64,000 nt of DNA, taken from contig NZ_QGLF01000004.1 of NCBI RefSeq assembly GCF_003173055.1, positions 186,001 through 250,000 of the forward strand. Direction: 5' to 3'. The notes beneath the pieces were generated by a model. The model searched no databases. It was not told the DNA's origin and saw only the letters and a program-made list of their open reading frames with translations. The DNA is from Zavarzinia compransoris (GTDB taxonomy: Bacteria; Pseudomonadota; Alphaproteobacteria; Zavarziniales; Zavarziniaceae). Positions 9,683 to 16,891 of the stretch are shown here, piece after piece. The stretch's first letter is position 1. Each line of letters begins with the position of its first letter. Both the position numbers and the translations under genes were made by a program.

Positions 9683-10963
9683 TCAGGCGGCCGGGCGGTC
9701 CTCCGCCGGGCGGGTCAGGGTGCTGGCGTCGAAGTGACGGATGAAGTCCAGCAGCACGCGCATGGCGGCATCGGCATCCTCGACGGTGATCGCCTCCGCC
9801 GGGTTGTGGCTGATGCCCTTCTCGCAGCGGACGAAGATCATGCCGACCGGGCACAGGCGCGCGAACGCCATGGCATCGTGGCCGGCCCCGGACGGCAGGG
9901 TCATGGGGGCAAGGCCGGTGCGGGCGATCGAGCGGCCGATGGCATCGATCAGTTTCGGGTCGCAGCGGCAGGCGGCGGCCTCATGGGTCAGGGTGATGGC
10001 GATCCCGACGTCGCGGGCGGCGGCGATCTCGGCGATGCGGCGGTCGATGTCGGCCACCGCCCGGCGCCGCGCGCTGTCGGAGGGCGAGCGCACGTCCATG
10101 GTGAAGCGCACCAGCCCCGGAATGACGTTGACCGCGCCCGGCAGCACGTCGACCCGGCCGACGGTGGCGACCAGGTCCGGTTCCGCCCGGCCCCGCGCCT
10201 CGACCGACAGCATCATCTCGGCGGCGGCGGCCAGGGCATCGCGGCGAAGGTGCATGGGCACGGTGCCGGCGTGATTGGCCGTGCCCTTCACCTCGACCGA
10301 CAGGCGGCTGGCGCCGTTGATGGCGGTGACCGCGCCGACCGGCAGGCCCGCCGCTTCCAGCACCGGGCCCTGCTCGATATGAAGCTCGACGAAGGCGAGC
10401 ACCTGGTCGCGCCGGCGGGCGCTGTCGGTGATACGGGTCGGGTCGCAGCCGAACTCGGCCAGGGCCTGGCGCAGGCTCTTGCCCTCTTTGTCGGTCAGCG
10501 ACAGGGTGGTCTGGTCGAAGGTGCCGGCAATGGCGCGCGAGCCGGAGAGGGTTACGGGAAAGCGCACGCCCTCCTCGTCGCCGAAGGCGATCACCTCGAT
10601 CGCGAAGGGGAAACGCTCGCCGGCCTTGTTGAATTCCTCGACCGCGGCCAGGGCGGCGAGAACGCCCATGTTGCCGTCGTATTTGCCGGCATCGCGGACC
10701 GTGTCGATATGGCTGCCCATCATCAGGCAGGGGGCGTTCGGGACCAGCCCCTCGTAACGGCCGACTACATTGCCGATCGCGTCGATATGGGCCTTCATCC
10801 CGGCATCGCGCATCCAGCCGAGCAATTCTTCCGCCGCCGCCCGGTGTTCCTTCGACAGGAAGACGCGGGTCAATCTGTCCGCATCCTCCGAGTGGCGGGC
10901 GAAAGCCTCGAGCCGATCGTAGAGCCGCGCGCCGAGGGAAATATCGTTCAGGGACCGGGACAT
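9683..10963 (-). CDS. M20-family Zn-dependent amidohydrolase (allantoate amidohydrolase / N-carbamoyl-L-amino-acid hydrolase type)
   Basis: 426 residues from the ATG at 10963. Metal-site blocks are plain: GSHIDTVRDAGKYDGNMG (His85, Asp96), the Glu pair in FGDEEGVRF (130-131), HIEQGPVLE (His195) and a C-terminal SHNPAEA. The family hydrolyses ureido or carbamoyl amides (allantoate, N-carbamoyl amino acids, ureidoglycine-like compounds) with two Zn or Mn ions, in the cytoplasm, as a dimer. It lies between the ammonia-lyase (44-base gap) and the TPP enzyme (84-base gap), all transcribed leftwards, so it probably handles an intermediate of the same route. The sequence alone does not separate allantoate amidohydrolase from L-carbamoylase. 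Confidence 0.87.
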   Translation of the reverse strand: MSRSLNDISLGARLYDRLEAFARHSEDADRLTRVFLSKEHRAAAEELLGWMRDAGMKAHIDAIGNVVGRYEGLVPNAPCLMMGSHIDTVRDAGKYDGNMGVLAALAAVEEFNKAGERFPFAIEVIAFGDEEGVRFPVTLSGSRAIAGTFDQTTLSLTDKEGKSLRQALAEFGCDPTRITDSARRRDQVLAFVELHIEQGPVLEAAGLPVGAVTAINGASRLSVEVKGTANHAGTVPMHLRRDALAAAAEMMLSVEARGRAEPDLVATVGRVDVLPGAVNVIPGLVRFTMDVRSPSDSARRRAVADIDRRIAEIAAARDVGIAITLTHEAAACRCDPKLIDAIGRSIARTGLAPMTLPSGAGHDAMAFARLCPVGMIFVRCEKGISHNPAEAITVEDADAAMRVLLDFIRHFDASTLTRPAEDRPAA

Positions 10964-11047
10964 GGAAAAAGGATGGTGATGGTTTCGCCTGCTGTCTTCC
11001 CGGCTGTTCCGCAATGCACCTTATGCGATTTCCGAAAGATCGCCGCC

Positions 11048-12730
11048 TCAGCCGCCCTTCATTTTGGTCAGCGTGGTGCGGCTGGTGATCACCTCGATCG
11101 ACAGTTTCAGGCACAGAAGCGCGGGCACGCCCTTGGCCGCCGCCGCCAGGGCGCGCTCCAGGGCCGGCGCGAATTGGGCGGTTTCGGCCACCGTCTCGCC
11201 ATGGGCGCCGAAGGCGCGGGCGTAGGCGGCGAAATCCGGGTTGGCGAGGTCGGTCGCCACCACCCGGTTGGGGTAGTGCCGTTCCTGGTGCATGCGGATG
11301 GTGCCATAGGAACCGTTGTCGACCACGACGATCACCGGGGCGGCGCCATGGCGGATGGCGGTCGCCAGTTCCTGCCCGGTCATCAGGAAGCCGCCGTCGC
11401 CGACGAAGGCGACCACCGGCCGCTGCCCTGCGCATTCGATGGCGGCGGCGACGGCGGCCGGCACGGCGTAACCCATGGCGCCATTGGCGGGGCCGAGCTG
11501 GCTCTTGAAATGGCGGTAGCACCAGAAGCGTTGCAGCCAGCCGGTGAAATTGCCGGCATCGTTCACCATCACCGTATCCGCCGGCAGGGCGCCGGCCAGG
11601 GTCGCCATCACCGCATTCATGTCCAGGGGCCCCGGGCAGGGGGTGGGGGTGGCGCTGGCCAGGTAATCGGCGCGCACGCGCTCGGTCCAGGCGGCCCAGG
11701 GCGGGGCGGCCGGCGCGGGCAGGGCGGCGGCGGCGGCGGCGAATTCGCCGGGCCCGGCATTGAGGGCCAGCACCGGCTGGTAGATCCGGCCCAGTTCCGC
11801 GAGATCGGCATGGACATGGATCAGCGGTATCTGGGGCACGGGGATGTTGATCAATTCGTAGCCTTGAGTCGCGATCTCGGACAGGCGGGTGCCGACCGCG
11901 ATCAGCAGGTCGCTTTCGCGGATGCGCGCGATCAGGCCCTTGTCGACCGACGTGCCCAATTCCCCGGCATAGACCGGCAGGGCATTGTCGACAATGTCCT
12001 GTCGGCGGAACGAACAGGCGGTGGGCAGGGCCCAGGCGCTGGCGAAACGGCGGATGTCGTCCGCCGCCGCCGCCGTCCAGCCGCCGCCGCCGACGATCAT
12101 CAGCGGCCGTGCCGCCCGGCTCAGGTGCTGGGCGAGGGCGGCCAGGGCGCCCGGATCGGGATAGGGGGCGAGGGCGTCGCCCGGGGGCGCATCGGCGACG
12201 CTGACCATCTCGGTCAGCATGTCTTCCGGCAGGGCGATGGCGACCGGGCCCGGGCGGCCGGATTGGGCGATGCGGAAGGCGCGGGCCATGATCTCGGGCA
12301 GGCGGCGGGGGTCGTTCACCTCGACCGCCCATTTCGTGGTCCAGCCGAACAGGCGGTCGACGTCGATTTCCTGGAATGCCTCGCGGTGGCGCATCTCGCG
12401 CCCGACCTGGCCGATCAGCAGGATCAGGGGCGTCGAATCCTGCATCGCCGTATGGACGCCGATGGCGGCATTGCAGGCGCCCGGCCCGCGGGTGACGAAG
12501 CAGACGCCCACTTCGCCGGTCAGCTTGCCATGGGCTTCGGCCATGAAGGCGGCGCCGCCCTCCTGGCGGCAGACCACGGTCTCGATCGTGTCGGCGTGGT
12601 CGTAGAGCGCGTCGAGGGCGGCGAGATAGCTTTCGCCCGGCACCAGGAACACCCGCCGCACCCCGTTCAGCGCCAGTTGGTCGACAAGAACGGCGCCGCC
12701 GCTGCGGGGGGAAAGAGTCATGATGCACAT
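11048..12730 (-). CDS. Thiamine-diphosphate-dependent enzyme, acetolactate-synthase-like
   Basis: 560 residues. The three-domain ThDP fold is visible: the catalytic Glu in CRQEGGAAFMAEAHGKL, RGPGACNAAIGVHTA, a central domain with IVGGGGWTAAA, and the ThDP/Mg motif GDGGFLMTGQELATA ending in VDNGSYGTI. It resembles the acetolactate synthase / glyoxylate carboligase / benzoylformate decarboxylase superfamily, but no regulatory small subunit (IlvH) is nearby, so biosynthetic acetolactate synthase is unlikely. As first gene of the minus-strand operon with the M20 hydrolase and HAL homologue, it may decarboxylate or condense a 2-oxo acid made further along the route (inference). A second in-frame ATG at 12721 is an equally possible start. 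Confidence 0.88.
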   Translation of the reverse strand: MCIMTLSPRSGGAVLVDQLALNGVRRVFLVPGESYLAALDALYDHADTIETVVCRQEGGAAFMAEAHGKLTGEVGVCFVTRGPGACNAAIGVHTAMQDSTPLILLIGQVGREMRHREAFQEIDVDRLFGWTTKWAVEVNDPRRLPEIMARAFRIAQSGRPGPVAIALPEDMLTEMVSVADAPPGDALAPYPDPGALAALAQHLSRAARPLMIVGGGGWTAAAADDIRRFASAWALPTACSFRRQDIVDNALPVYAGELGTSVDKGLIARIRESDLLIAVGTRLSEIATQGYELINIPVPQIPLIHVHADLAELGRIYQPVLALNAGPGEFAAAAAALPAPAAPPWAAWTERVRADYLASATPTPCPGPLDMNAVMATLAGALPADTVMVNDAGNFTGWLQRFWCYRHFKSQLGPANGAMGYAVPAAVAAAIECAGQRPVVAFVGDGGFLMTGQELATAIRHGAAPVIVVVDNGSYGTIRMHQERHYPNRVVATDLANPDFAAYARAFGAHGETVAETAQFAPALERALAAAAKGVPALLCLKLSIEVITSRTTLTKMKGG

Positions 12731-12823
12731 CCGATGGCGAGGAAGGTGGCGCCATTCTAGGCCCTGGCGCCCTGATGTGGTCTATAGTGTCGGCATGGCA
12801 GACCGGCGCGGGCGAGGGCGGGC

Positions 12824-13645
12824 ATGACGGTGAACCGGCGGCAGATTGTGGGGGGCGGGGCGATCGGCCTCGGCCTGATCCTCTTCGGGCGCCGTCTCGC
12901 GGCGGCGCCGGCCCTGCCGGGCGGCCTTGCCCCGGCGGGCGGCGGGCGGGTGACCGAGGTGGTGGACGGTGACACGGTCCGCCTCGATACCGGCGATCAG
13001 GTCCGTTTCGTCGGCACCCAGGCGCCGAAACTGCCCCTCGACCGGCCGAATTTTCCGACCTGGCCCTTCGCCGAACAATCGAAGGCGATTCTCGCCGCCC
13101 TGTGCCAGGGCAAGCGGGTCAGCCTGCACACGGGCGGCGCCCCGCGCGACCGCCATGGCCGCATCCTCGCCCATCTCCTGGTCGAGGAGACGGGGATCTG
13201 GCTGCAGGGCGCCATGCTCGAACAGGGGGCGGCCCGAGTCTATACCTTCAAGGACAACCGGGCCCTGGCCGCCGACATGCTGGCGATCGAGGCGGCGGCG
13301 CGAAAGGCGAAGCGCGGCCTCTGGAACGATCCCCTCTACCGCGTGCGCCGGGCCAGCGAGGCCGATCTCGCCGCCGAGGCCGGCAAAGTCCCCGGCTACC
13401 ATCTGGTCGAGGGCAAGGTGGTGAAGACCGGCCAGGCCAAGGGCCGCTGGTTCCTGAACTTCGGCCCGGACCAGCGCAGCGATTTCACCGCCACCATCGC
13501 GCCCGGGGATGCCGGGGCTTTCGCCGAGGCCGGGATCGATCCCGCCGCCTACCAGGGCCTGCGCCTGCGCATCCGCGGCTGGATCGAGGACCGCAACGGC
13601 GCCTCGATCGACGTCACCCACCCGGAACAGATCGAACGGCTGTAG
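12824..13645 (+). CDS. Exported thermonuclease-like (SNase) protein
   Basis: 273 residues. The N-terminus (NRRQIVGGGAIGLGLILFG) has a twin-Arg followed by a hydrophobic stretch, suggesting Tat or Sec export or a membrane anchor. The SNase fold follows: VTEVVDGDTVRLDTGDQVRF with the VRFVGTQAP loop, RDRHGRILAHLLVE and the helix AARKAKRGLWND. The usual LxGIDAPE of staphylococcal nuclease reads VGTQAPKLPLD, so one acidic residue of the Ca site looks changed; nuclease activity is not certain. The C-terminal ~90 residues (YHLVEGKVVKTGQAKGRWFLNFG...) form an OB-like extension seen in many proteobacterial SNase proteins. It is divergent from the TPP enzyme; a TATAGT hexamer at 12783-12788 could be a -10, but no matching -35 is seen. 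Confidence 0.8.
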   Translation: MTVNRRQIVGGGAIGLGLILFGRRLAAAPALPGGLAPAGGGRVTEVVDGDTVRLDTGDQVRFVGTQAPKLPLDRPNFPTWPFAEQSKAILAALCQGKRVSLHTGGAPRDRHGRILAHLLVEETGIWLQGAMLEQGAARVYTFKDNRALAADMLAIEAAARKAKRGLWNDPLYRVRRASEADLAAEAGKVPGYHLVEGKVVKTGQAKGRWFLNFGPDQRSDFTATIAPGDAGAFAEAGIDPAAYQGLRLRIRGWIEDRNGASIDVTHPEQIERL

Positions 13646-13658
13646 GGCCCCGGCCCGG

Positions 13659-14540
13659 TCAAATTTCCAGCCAGTCGGCCACCGTGCCGTCCGGCTCGAA
13701 ACAGGCGGCGACCAGCTTGCCGCCGAAGCCGCAGCCGCCGTCGACCGTCGCCCGATGGGGGCCGAGGCGGGGGCCGCCGCCGGCCCGGTCGAAACCGCGG
13801 ACGATCAGGCGGAAATCGCCGTAGGCCGGCCCCTCGGCCGGGAAGCCGGTGCCGCTGCCCCACCAGAAAGTGTCGCGCTGCTCGCTGAGCGGCCGGCCGG
13901 TGTCCAGCCCGGCATTGACGAAGAGCAGGCCGGCGGGCCCCGTCGTCGCATAGCGGCGCAGGCCGGAGAGGATTTCGTCATGGCCCGGACGGTCGTGCAC
14001 CGCCTGCATCAGCCGGGCGGTCCAGCGGGTGATGGCCAGCACGCCGTCGCGGCAATGGCCGAAGCCGCTGTCGGGATCGATGCCATAGGACCTGATGGTG
14101 GCGCCCACCCCCTGGCCGATCATCCAGGCCAGCACTTCGCGCGGGTTGGGGGCGAACTGCAATTGCGCCAGCTTGGTCCACATCTCCTCCTGCGCGCCGC
14201 GCAGATGGACGATATCCCAGGGCTCCATGCCCGGCAGGGCCAGGAAATGGCGGCGGAAGGCCAGCAATTCGTCGATCGTGTCGACCGCGGCCGGGCCATG
14301 GCCGATCATATTGCCGAGATAGACCAGCCGGTCGCCGGGGCGGAGCCGGGCCGCCAGCGCGTCATGCACCCCGGTCAGGCGGGCGAGATCGGCATGGATG
14401 GCGCCAAGGCACCAGACCCGCCGGGCCCATTCCAGGCGGCCGAACACCTCGCTGTGCGCAGTGGCCATTGCGGTCATGGCGATCCCGGCAGCCTTCCCTG
14501 AAGGTTTCGTCGGCGAGAGAATCGGTTGGGCCAGGCTCAT
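13659..14540 (-). CDS. Metallophosphoesterase-fold protein with degenerate active site (probable pseudoenzyme)
   Basis: 293 residues; M22 (MTAMATAHSE) is a plausible alternative start because residues 1-21 look unlike the family. The order of blocks is that of PPP-type phosphatases, but the ligands are replaced: GDxHG is GAIHAD (46-51, Asp to Ala), GDxxDRG is GNMIGHG (76-82, both Asp lost), GNHE is GAQEE (115-119, Asn and His lost), VHAG is VNAG (208-211, His lost) and the later GHT is RGF. Fold-forming parts remain, such as DGGCGFGGKLVAACF near the C-terminus, which matches the IDTGAGYGGKLT block. Catalysis by the normal two-metal route is therefore unlikely; a binding or regulatory role is inferred. 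It converges with the SNase gene and lies downstream of the palindromic repeat. Confidence 0.78.
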   Translation of the reverse strand: MSLAQPILSPTKPSGKAAGIAMTAMATAHSEVFGRLEWARRVWCLGAIHADLARLTGVHDALAARLRPGDRLVYLGNMIGHGPAAVDTIDELLAFRRHFLALPGMEPWDIVHLRGAQEEMWTKLAQLQFAPNPREVLAWMIGQGVGATIRSYGIDPDSGFGHCRDGVLAITRWTARLMQAVHDRPGHDEILSGLRRYATTGPAGLLFVNAGLDTGRPLSEQRDTFWWGSGTGFPAEGPAYGDFRLIVRGFDRAGGGPRLGPHRATVDGGCGFGGKLVAACFEPDGTVADWLEI

Positions 14541-14613
14541 GGCGGAAGTCTACCATGTCTAGCCGGCACGGCGAGGGCTGACCACAAACTATGGTGCCTG
14601 GCAGGGGGCGGCC

Positions 14614-14706
14614 TCCCCCTCACCCCGGCCCTCTCCCCGGAGGGGCGAGGGAGAGGCGGCATCGACTCCCTCGCCCCCTTGGGGGAGAGGGCCGGGGTGA
14701 GGGGGA
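14614..14706. repeat. Long imperfect intergenic palindrome with nested dyads
   Basis: Left arm 14614-14653 and right arm 14666-14706 are near-perfect reverse complements (about 40 bases each, differing only around the CCCCGGAGGGG / CCCCCTTGGGGG centre), separated by a 12-base spacer. Each arm also holds its own short dyad, so a cruciform or a double hairpin could form. The arm motif CCCTCACCCCGGCCCTCTCC is of the kind known as a dispersed intergenic repeat in many GC-rich proteobacterial genomes. It sits between the 3' end of carD and the 5' end of the phosphoesterase-like gene, where it could end or stabilise the carD transcript. I saw no second copy in this window. Confidence 0.85.
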
Positions 14707-14786
14707 CAGTAGGGCCCGAAATCCGCCATGAAAAAGGGCGGCGGCATCACTGCCCCCGCCCCGGAAGAATGGGCCGCCGCGGCCGG

Positions 14787-15314
14787 TCAGGCGGCGCGCA
14801 GCACCTGTTCCAGCCGCTCCACGGCGGCGGTCTCGTCGATCTGCTCGACGGCGGCGACTTCGCGGGCGAGACGGTCGAGGGCCGCCTCGTAGATCTGGCG
14901 CTCGCTGTAGGATTGTTCCGGCTGGCCGGCGTTGCGGTGCAGGTCGCGCACCACCTCGGCGATCGAGACCGGGTCGCCCGAATTGATCTTGGCCTCATAT
15001 TCCTGGGCGCGGCGCGACCACATGGTGCGCTTCACCCGGGCGCGGCCCTTCAGCACGGTCAGCGCCGCCTTCATCGTATCGGGATCCGACAGCTTGCGCA
15101 TGCCCACGGTCTTCGCCTTGGCGAAGGGCACGCGCAGGGTCATCTTGTCCTTGTCGAAGGTGATGACGAAGAGTTCGAGGGCGATGCCGGAAATCGTCTG
15201 GCTTTCCACGGCCACGATCTTGCCCACCCCGTGCGCGGGATAGACGATGTGGTCGCCAACGGCATAATCGACCTGCGTCTTCTTCTTCGTCACGACAGCC
15301 ATTTTTCGTCCCAT
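14787..15314 (-). CDS. CarD/CdnL-family transcriptional regulator
   Basis: 175 residues; a second in-frame ATG at 15302 (MAVVTKKK) is also possible. The N-terminal RNA-polymerase-interaction domain is typical: YAVGDHIVYPAHGVGKIVAVE, then LELFVITFDKDKMTLRVP and AKAKTVGMRKLSD. The C-terminal helical DNA-binding part contains RARVKRTMWSRRAQEYEAKI and the conserved tryptophan that supports promoter opening. CarD proteins bind the RNAP beta subunit and stabilise the open complex, often at rRNA promoters. It is the last gene of the helicase - S4 - TerB-like - ferredoxin - CarD series, but a 400-base gap suggests its own promoter. Confidence 0.93.
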   Translation of the reverse strand: MGRKMAVVTKKKTQVDYAVGDHIVYPAHGVGKIVAVESQTISGIALELFVITFDKDKMTLRVPFAKAKTVGMRKLSDPDTMKAALTVLKGRARVKRTMWSRRAQEYEAKINSGDPVSIAEVVRDLHRNAGQPEQSYSERQIYEAALDRLAREVAAVEQIDETAAVERLEQVLRAA

Positions 15315-15715
15315 CTCAGACGGTTAGACACATTGCCCGGACAGCGGAACCGACGGGTTCCGCAGGCGGGGACAGAAGCACTGTTGCCAGGGCCGGATGG
15401 CGTGAACCGGACATTGCCGCCGCGCCCGGCGCTTCGGCGACGGGTGTGACGGGTTTCCGGTATTCCGGGGGGATCAGCCAACCGGAGTGTTTATAGCATG
15501 TTGCGCGGCGAAAATGAAGGGACTGTCACATTGCCCCTTGACACCGGACCATAAAAATTTCAGCCGCGGTGCCGTGCCTGAAGGCTAAGCCGTTGATCGT
15601 ATTCATCGAATCGTAATGGAAGCGCTATTTCGCCACAGCGCCATGCGCGCTGCCCATGGCCGGGGGCCGGGCAGGCGCGGCATGTCCGTGTTGCGATGCG
15701 GCGATTCTCTCGCGC
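15315..15715. other. 401-base intergenic region between carD and fdxA
   Basis: No protein-coding gene is convincing here; both neighbours are on the minus strand. The segment 15470-15610 is less GC-rich than its surroundings and holds the likely carD promoter. A TTGACA at 15538-15543 on the plus strand has no -10 at normal spacing. The remainder probably includes the carD leader and the fdxA 3' end, but I find no strong terminator hairpin with a T-run. Confidence 0.5.
15490..15518 (-). promoter_or_regulatory. Candidate sigma-70-type promoter for carD
   Basis: On the minus strand a TATAAA hexamer (15495-15490) lies 17 bases downstream of TTCATT (15518-15513). The -10 is good, the -35 poor. 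It is about 180 bases before the carD start in an AT-richer patch. A proposal only. Confidence 0.25.
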
Positions 15716-16054
15716 TCACTCGCCCTTCGGGGGATGGGGCGAGAAGAATTTTTCCAGCTTGTCGGCCACGCCCTTCATGGCGTCGGCCTCGGGCAGGGCA
15801 TCGATCTTGCGGGTGATGTTCGGCCACTGGCTGGCGTATTCGCGGTTCAGCTCCGCCCATTTCTCGATACCGTCCTCGGTATCGGGGAAGATCGCCTCGG
15901 CTGGGCATTCCGGTTCGCACACGCCGCAATCGATGCATTCGTCCGGATTGATGACGAGCATATTCTCGCCTTCATAGAAGCAGTCGACCGGGCAGACTTC
16001 GACGCAGTCCGTGTACTTGCACTTGATGCACTGTTCGCCGACCACATAGGTCAT
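15716..16054 (-). CDS. fdxA: 7Fe ferredoxin (3Fe-4S / 4Fe-4S), FdxA type
   Basis: 112 residues from the ATG at 16054, which has a GGAG ribosome site about ten bases upstream; a TTG two codons earlier is unlikely. The N-terminal half is nearly the textbook Azotobacter FdI pattern: [18 protein letters not shown] for the 3Fe-4S side and [17 protein letters not shown] for the 4Fe-4S cluster. The C-terminal [14 protein letters not shown] stretch is also typical. It is a soluble low-potential electron carrier; candidates for partners include P450s or redox sensors, none shown by context. It follows the TerB-like gene by 23 bases. Confidence 0.96.
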   Translation of the reverse strand: MTYVVGEQCIKCKYTDCVEVCPVDCFYEGENMLVINPDECIDCGVCEPECPAEAIFPDTEDGIEKWAELNREYASQWPNITRKIDALPEADAMKGVADKLEKFFSPHPPKGE

Positions 16055-16077
16055 CTTCAATCACTCCATCCAGCCGC

Positions 16078-16545
16078 TCAGGCCTCGAGGCCGAGCCTGC
16101 GGCGTACCCTTTTTCGCGCCTGCCCGCTGATCGCGTCATCGACGTAGATCAATCCGGCGATGCGCCGCATGAGATTGGCTTCCATGTCGTGTTCCTTGCC
16201 GTCGGCATAGATCACGTCCCAAAGCCATTCGATCAATCGTTCCCGTTCGGCCGCGTCCATCCCGTCCTTGATCCGGCGGGTGAAGCGCAGCAATTGGGTG
16301 GACTCGGCCCGGCGTTTCGCCGCCGTCTCCATCACCGCCCTGGCCCCGGCGGGATCGAGATCGAAATGGCGGATCAGGAGGCCTTCGACCTTGTCCGTTT
16401 CGGCCGGATCGATGCTGTCGTCCATGGCTGCGGCTTCGAGCAGCAGAACGGCGGCGGCCAAGGCCAAGTCGGAACCGGCCTTTTCCGGGGCGTCGCCCCC
16501 CTTCAGAAATGACAGCAATCTATCAAGCACGCGTTTGCCTATCAC
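16078..16545 (-). CDS. TerB-like (DjlA/TerB helical domain) protein
   Basis: 155 residues, all alpha-helical in character, reading from a GTG at 16545 (a second GTG at 16530 is also possible). The pattern ALAAAVLLLEAAAMDDSIDP and the repeated acidic helices (DVIYADGKEHDMEANLMRR) match the tellurite-resistance TerB-like family, whose acidic pairs (DDSIDPAE, ADGKEHDMEAN) may bind a divalent metal. The molecular role is unknown; most members have nothing to do with tellurite. It lies between the S4 gene (64-base gap) and fdxA in a block that is otherwise well conserved in Alphaproteobacteria. Confidence 0.8.
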   Translation of the reverse strand: MIGKRVLDRLLSFLKGGDAPEKAGSDLALAAAVLLLEAAAMDDSIDPAETDKVEGLLIRHFDLDPAGARAVMETAAKRRAESTQLLRFTRRIKDGMDAAERERLIEWLWDVIYADGKEHDMEANLMRRIAGLIYVDDAISGQARKRVRRRLGLEA

Positions 16546-16609
16546 GGGGGCTGATCAGCGACAACCCTTTGCAGAGTAAGGATTTGCCGCGAACCCGCCC
16601 GGGCCGCGC

Positions 16610-16891
16610 CTAACCGGCGGGCGTAATGTCTTCGTACAGCATCTGCGCCTCGGGCGCCGGCCCGCGCCGCTCGCCGAGGCCGAGCACCCGGACCACCCGG
16701 GGCTTCGGCCCGAAGCCGAGGGTCAGGACATCGCCGATGCGGATATTCTGATGGGCCTTCAGGGCAGGCTGGCCGTTCAGCCGGACCCGCCCCCGTTCGG
16801 CGTAATCGGCGCCGAGGCCGCGCGTCTTCACGAAACGCGCGTGCCACAGCCATTTGTCCAGACGGATCGCCGGTCCGGACGTCTCCACCAT
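16610..16891 (-). CDS. S4-domain RNA-binding protein (Hsp15-like)
   Basis: 93 residues. The S4 alpha-L motif covers most of the protein: IRLDKWLWHARFVKTRGLGA, ERGRVRLNGQPALKAHQNI and RIGDVLTL. Members of this family bind structured RNA; E. coli Hsp15 binds stalled 50S subunits carrying peptidyl-tRNA. The protein lacks the C-terminal extension of Hsp15 (133 residues). Its ATG overlaps the helicase stop (ATGA at 16893-16890), so the two are translationally coupled and probably work on RNA together. Confidence 0.9.
   Translation of the reverse strand: MVETSGPAIRLDKWLWHARFVKTRGLGADYAERGRVRLNGQPALKAHQNIRIGDVLTLGFGPKPRVVRVLGLGERRGPAPEAQMLYEDITPAG

Noticed and set aside
9734-12760. A 1008-codon open frame on the plus strand opposite the amidohydrolase and TPP genes
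   Set aside because: It is rich in His, Gly, Arg and Asp with no family motif, and lies exactly opposite two genes with intact active sites; a typical artefact of high GC.
15538-15566. TTGACA on the plus strand as a promoter
   Set aside because: No -10-like hexamer at 16-18 bases and no plus-strand gene follows.
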